Shown: positions 62,976-64,000 of the stretch, piece after piece | Numbering within the stretch: the first letter of the stretch is position 1 | Layout: the number at the start of each line of letters is the position of its first letter | From: Bradyrhizobium canariense | GTDB taxonomy: Bacteria; Pseudomonadota; Alphaproteobacteria; Rhizobiales; Xanthobacteraceae | Assembly: GCF_019402665.1 (NCBI RefSeq) | Contig: NZ_VSST01000063.1 | Location: 62,001-126,000, forward strand | DNA length: 64,000 bases | Reading direction: 5' to 3' | The notes under the pieces: generated by a model | The model's input: the letters and a program-made list of their open reading frames with translations, nothing else | Databases searched by the model: none | What the model was told of the DNA's origin: nothing | Position numbers and translations under genes: made by a program

Positions 62976-63401
62976 CTATGGGTCGTCCCACGGGTTCAGC
63001 AGCGGCACGCCGAATACCGCGAAATCCTTCACTTTGCGTGTGACGAGCATGAGGTTGTTCGCGAGCGCGGTCGCGGCAAAGAAGCCGTCCATGACAGACA
63101 ATGCGACGCCGCTTCTGCGGCTCTGAGCCATGAGGTCACCCCAGCGTTCCGCCACCGCGTGGTCGATCGGCAGGGTGCGCCCGGCAAAACGCTCCGGCAG
63201 ATCGTGGGCAAGCCAGGCGGCCAATGCTGCGCGCCGACGGCCGTCCTCCAGCAATGCGATGCCGCGGCGAAGCTCGGCGATCGATGCCACGCTGATGAAC
63301 GCACGATCCTCGTCGATCGTATCAAGCCATGACAAGACTTTCGGCGAAGGGGCCGGCCTCTGGACCTCCGACAACACGTTGGTGTCGAGCAGTAGATTCA
63401 C
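62976..63401 (-). CDS. vapC: PIN-domain toxin ribonuclease (VapC type)
   Basis: A 141-residue PIN-domain RNase. The acidic active site is visible: D6 in 'MNLLLDTNVLSE', Glu in 'SIAELRRG', and Asp in 'ALSVMDGFFAATAL', with the last 'VTRKVKDFAVFGV'. It would cut RNA when the antitoxin is lost. The gene overlaps the antitoxin by 4 bases (ATGA), standard for the module. It is convergent with glpR, two bases between stops. Confidence 0.9.
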   Translation of the reverse strand: MNLLLDTNVLSEVQRPAPSPKVLSWLDTIDEDRAFISVASIAELRRGIALLEDGRRRAALAAWLAHDLPERFAGRTLPIDHAVAERWGDLMAQSRRSGVALSVMDGFFAATALANNLMLVTRKVKDFAVFGVPLLNPWDDP

Positions 63402-63667
63402 GGCGTCTCGTCGTGCACGCGTTCAAGCTCGAGGTCGGCGCTGCGCAGCGGCGAAGCCAGCAGGAATTCGGCCAAGGTTCCTTTGCGCGCCGTCTTGCGC
63501 GCCCATTCCTCGGCGGAAACGATCACCGCATTGGGCTTGCCGTGTCGGGTGATGATTTGCGGGCCGGCTTGGGCACGGTCGATCACCTCGGAGAGCCGGG
63601 CCTTGGCGTTGGCAAGCGTCCACGAGTCAGTCGCCGGTGAGTCTGGTGCAGTGCTGTGTTCTGTCAT
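63398..63667 (-). CDS. Antitoxin, Phd/YefM (VapB-like) type
   Basis: An 89-residue antitoxin. The N-terminal DNA-binding part has 'SWTLANAKARLSEVIDRAQAGPQIITRHGKPNAVIVSAEEWAR', the Phd/YefM signature, and the C-terminal half is the toxin-binding tail. ATG 63667 is chosen at the start of a short disordered leader. It overlaps the PIN toxin start by 4 bases and would autoregulate the pair. Confidence 0.9.
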   Translation of the reverse strand: MTEHSTAPDSPATDSWTLANAKARLSEVIDRAQAGPQIITRHGKPNAVIVSAEEWARKTARKGTLAEFLLASPLRSADLELERVHDETP

Positions 63668-63828
63668 GCAGATAAAGACCAATATGACTATCGTAACTAA
63701 TAATGGTCGTCGACGACTATTCAAGAGCAATAATGCTGCGCGAATCCCGTCCCGAACTGCCCATTTCCACACCCATATGCCCACTCGAAAGTTCCGCTTT
63801 CACTTCCTTTCTCCCCTCTTTCATCTTG

Positions 63829-63865
63829 CTTTCGTTTTCTGGTGTGATCTAATCAAAAGCGAAAG
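63829..63865. promoter_or_regulatory. CTTTCG inverted repeat, candidate GlpR operator
   Basis: CTTTCGTTTT (63829-63838) and AAAAGCGAAAG (63855-63865) form an inverted repeat with one bulged base. Further CTTTC/GAAAG motifs occur at 63786-63822. It lies about 35 bases before glpD, at the expected place for a GlpR operator. Binding is inferred from position and symmetry. Confidence 0.45.
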
Positions 63866-63898
63866 TAACCGCTCGCTTGAACGGGCGGTCGCCGGGGG

Positions 63899-64000
63899 AT
63901 GCGTCTGTTGGAGCGGATTTTCGACCTCGCCATTATTGGAGGCGGTGTTAACGGCTGCGGCATCGCGCGCGACGCGGTGGGCCGCGGCAACACGGTCTTC
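63899..64000 (+). CDS. glpD: Glycerol-3-phosphate dehydrogenase (GlpD), first codons only
   Basis: The frame opens at ATG 63899 (TTG 63908 is an alternative) and runs off the window. The 34 residues seen contain 'IFDLAIIGGGVNGCGIARDAVGRGN', the FAD-binding start of aerobic GlpD, which oxidises glycerol-3-phosphate to dihydroxyacetone phosphate at the membrane. GlpR and a candidate operator are just upstream. The 3' end is outside the window. Confidence 0.88.
   Translation, partial: MRLLERIFDLAIIGGGVNGCGIARDAVGRGNTVF

Overview
The window is high-GC alphaproteobacterial chromosome. I infer Bradyrhizobium or a close relative. The grounds are gene style, many GTG/TTG starts, and several intergenic palindromic repeats of the types starting GTCATTGCGAG, GTCATTCCGGGG, GTAGGGTGGGCAAAG and ATCCAGTACTCCGCGG, which I know from that group. 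I saw no rRNA, tRNA, phage or CRISPR.

Positions 1-7000 are the end of a surface-polysaccharide region. It holds the C-terminal part of an acyltransferase-3 protein, about 1.3 kb with no convincing gene, and a scrap heap made of a decayed IS66 end, a duplicated fragment of an aldose-epimerase gene and a truncated glycosyltransferase. Intact genes follow for a UDP-glucuronate-type 4-epimerase, ManC (mannose-1-phosphate guanylyltransferase/isomerase) and the full aldose 1-epimerase. From 7 to 13 kb come an MBL-fold hydrolase, an orphan OmpR-type regulator, a tiny membrane ORF, a lytic transglycosylase, a secreted alpha/beta hydrolase and phosphoglucomutase.

Positions 13.1-16.1 kb carry a vanillate demethylase-like vanA-vanR-vanB operon with two TGTATACA operator candidates. 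A frameshifted serine hydrolase, a GGDEF-EAL protein, a DUF1254 protein, and a divergent SnoaL/TetR pair next to a GMC oxidoreductase follow. Two tetrapyrrole genes converge at 25-27 kb: a divergent hemC and an ordinary hemE. Then come a diguanylate cyclase, trhO-slyX, gamma-glutamyltransferase and a periplasmic aldehyde oxidase operon (paoABC-like).

From 36.7 to 47.7 kb lie FKBP, CsbD, cupin and VOC proteins, followed by a notable cluster: a FecR-domain protein and a Pro/Ser/Thr-rich outer-membrane barrel, divergent from a protein-O-mannosyltransferase (PMT) homologue. OmpA, a Met-rich secreted protein, a YcaQ glycosylase and an MFS transporter follow. From 47.9 to 53 kb is an RND efflux operon with its TetR regulator. 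From 54.1 to 60.2 kb is a beta-oxidation operon (acyl-CoA dehydrogenase, thiolase, FadJ-type enzyme, thioesterase). The end holds a HAD phosphatase, GlpR, a VapBC-type toxin-antitoxin pair and the first codons of glpD.

Coordinates use the start codon I consider most likely. Function assignments rest on motif recognition by eye, without database searches.
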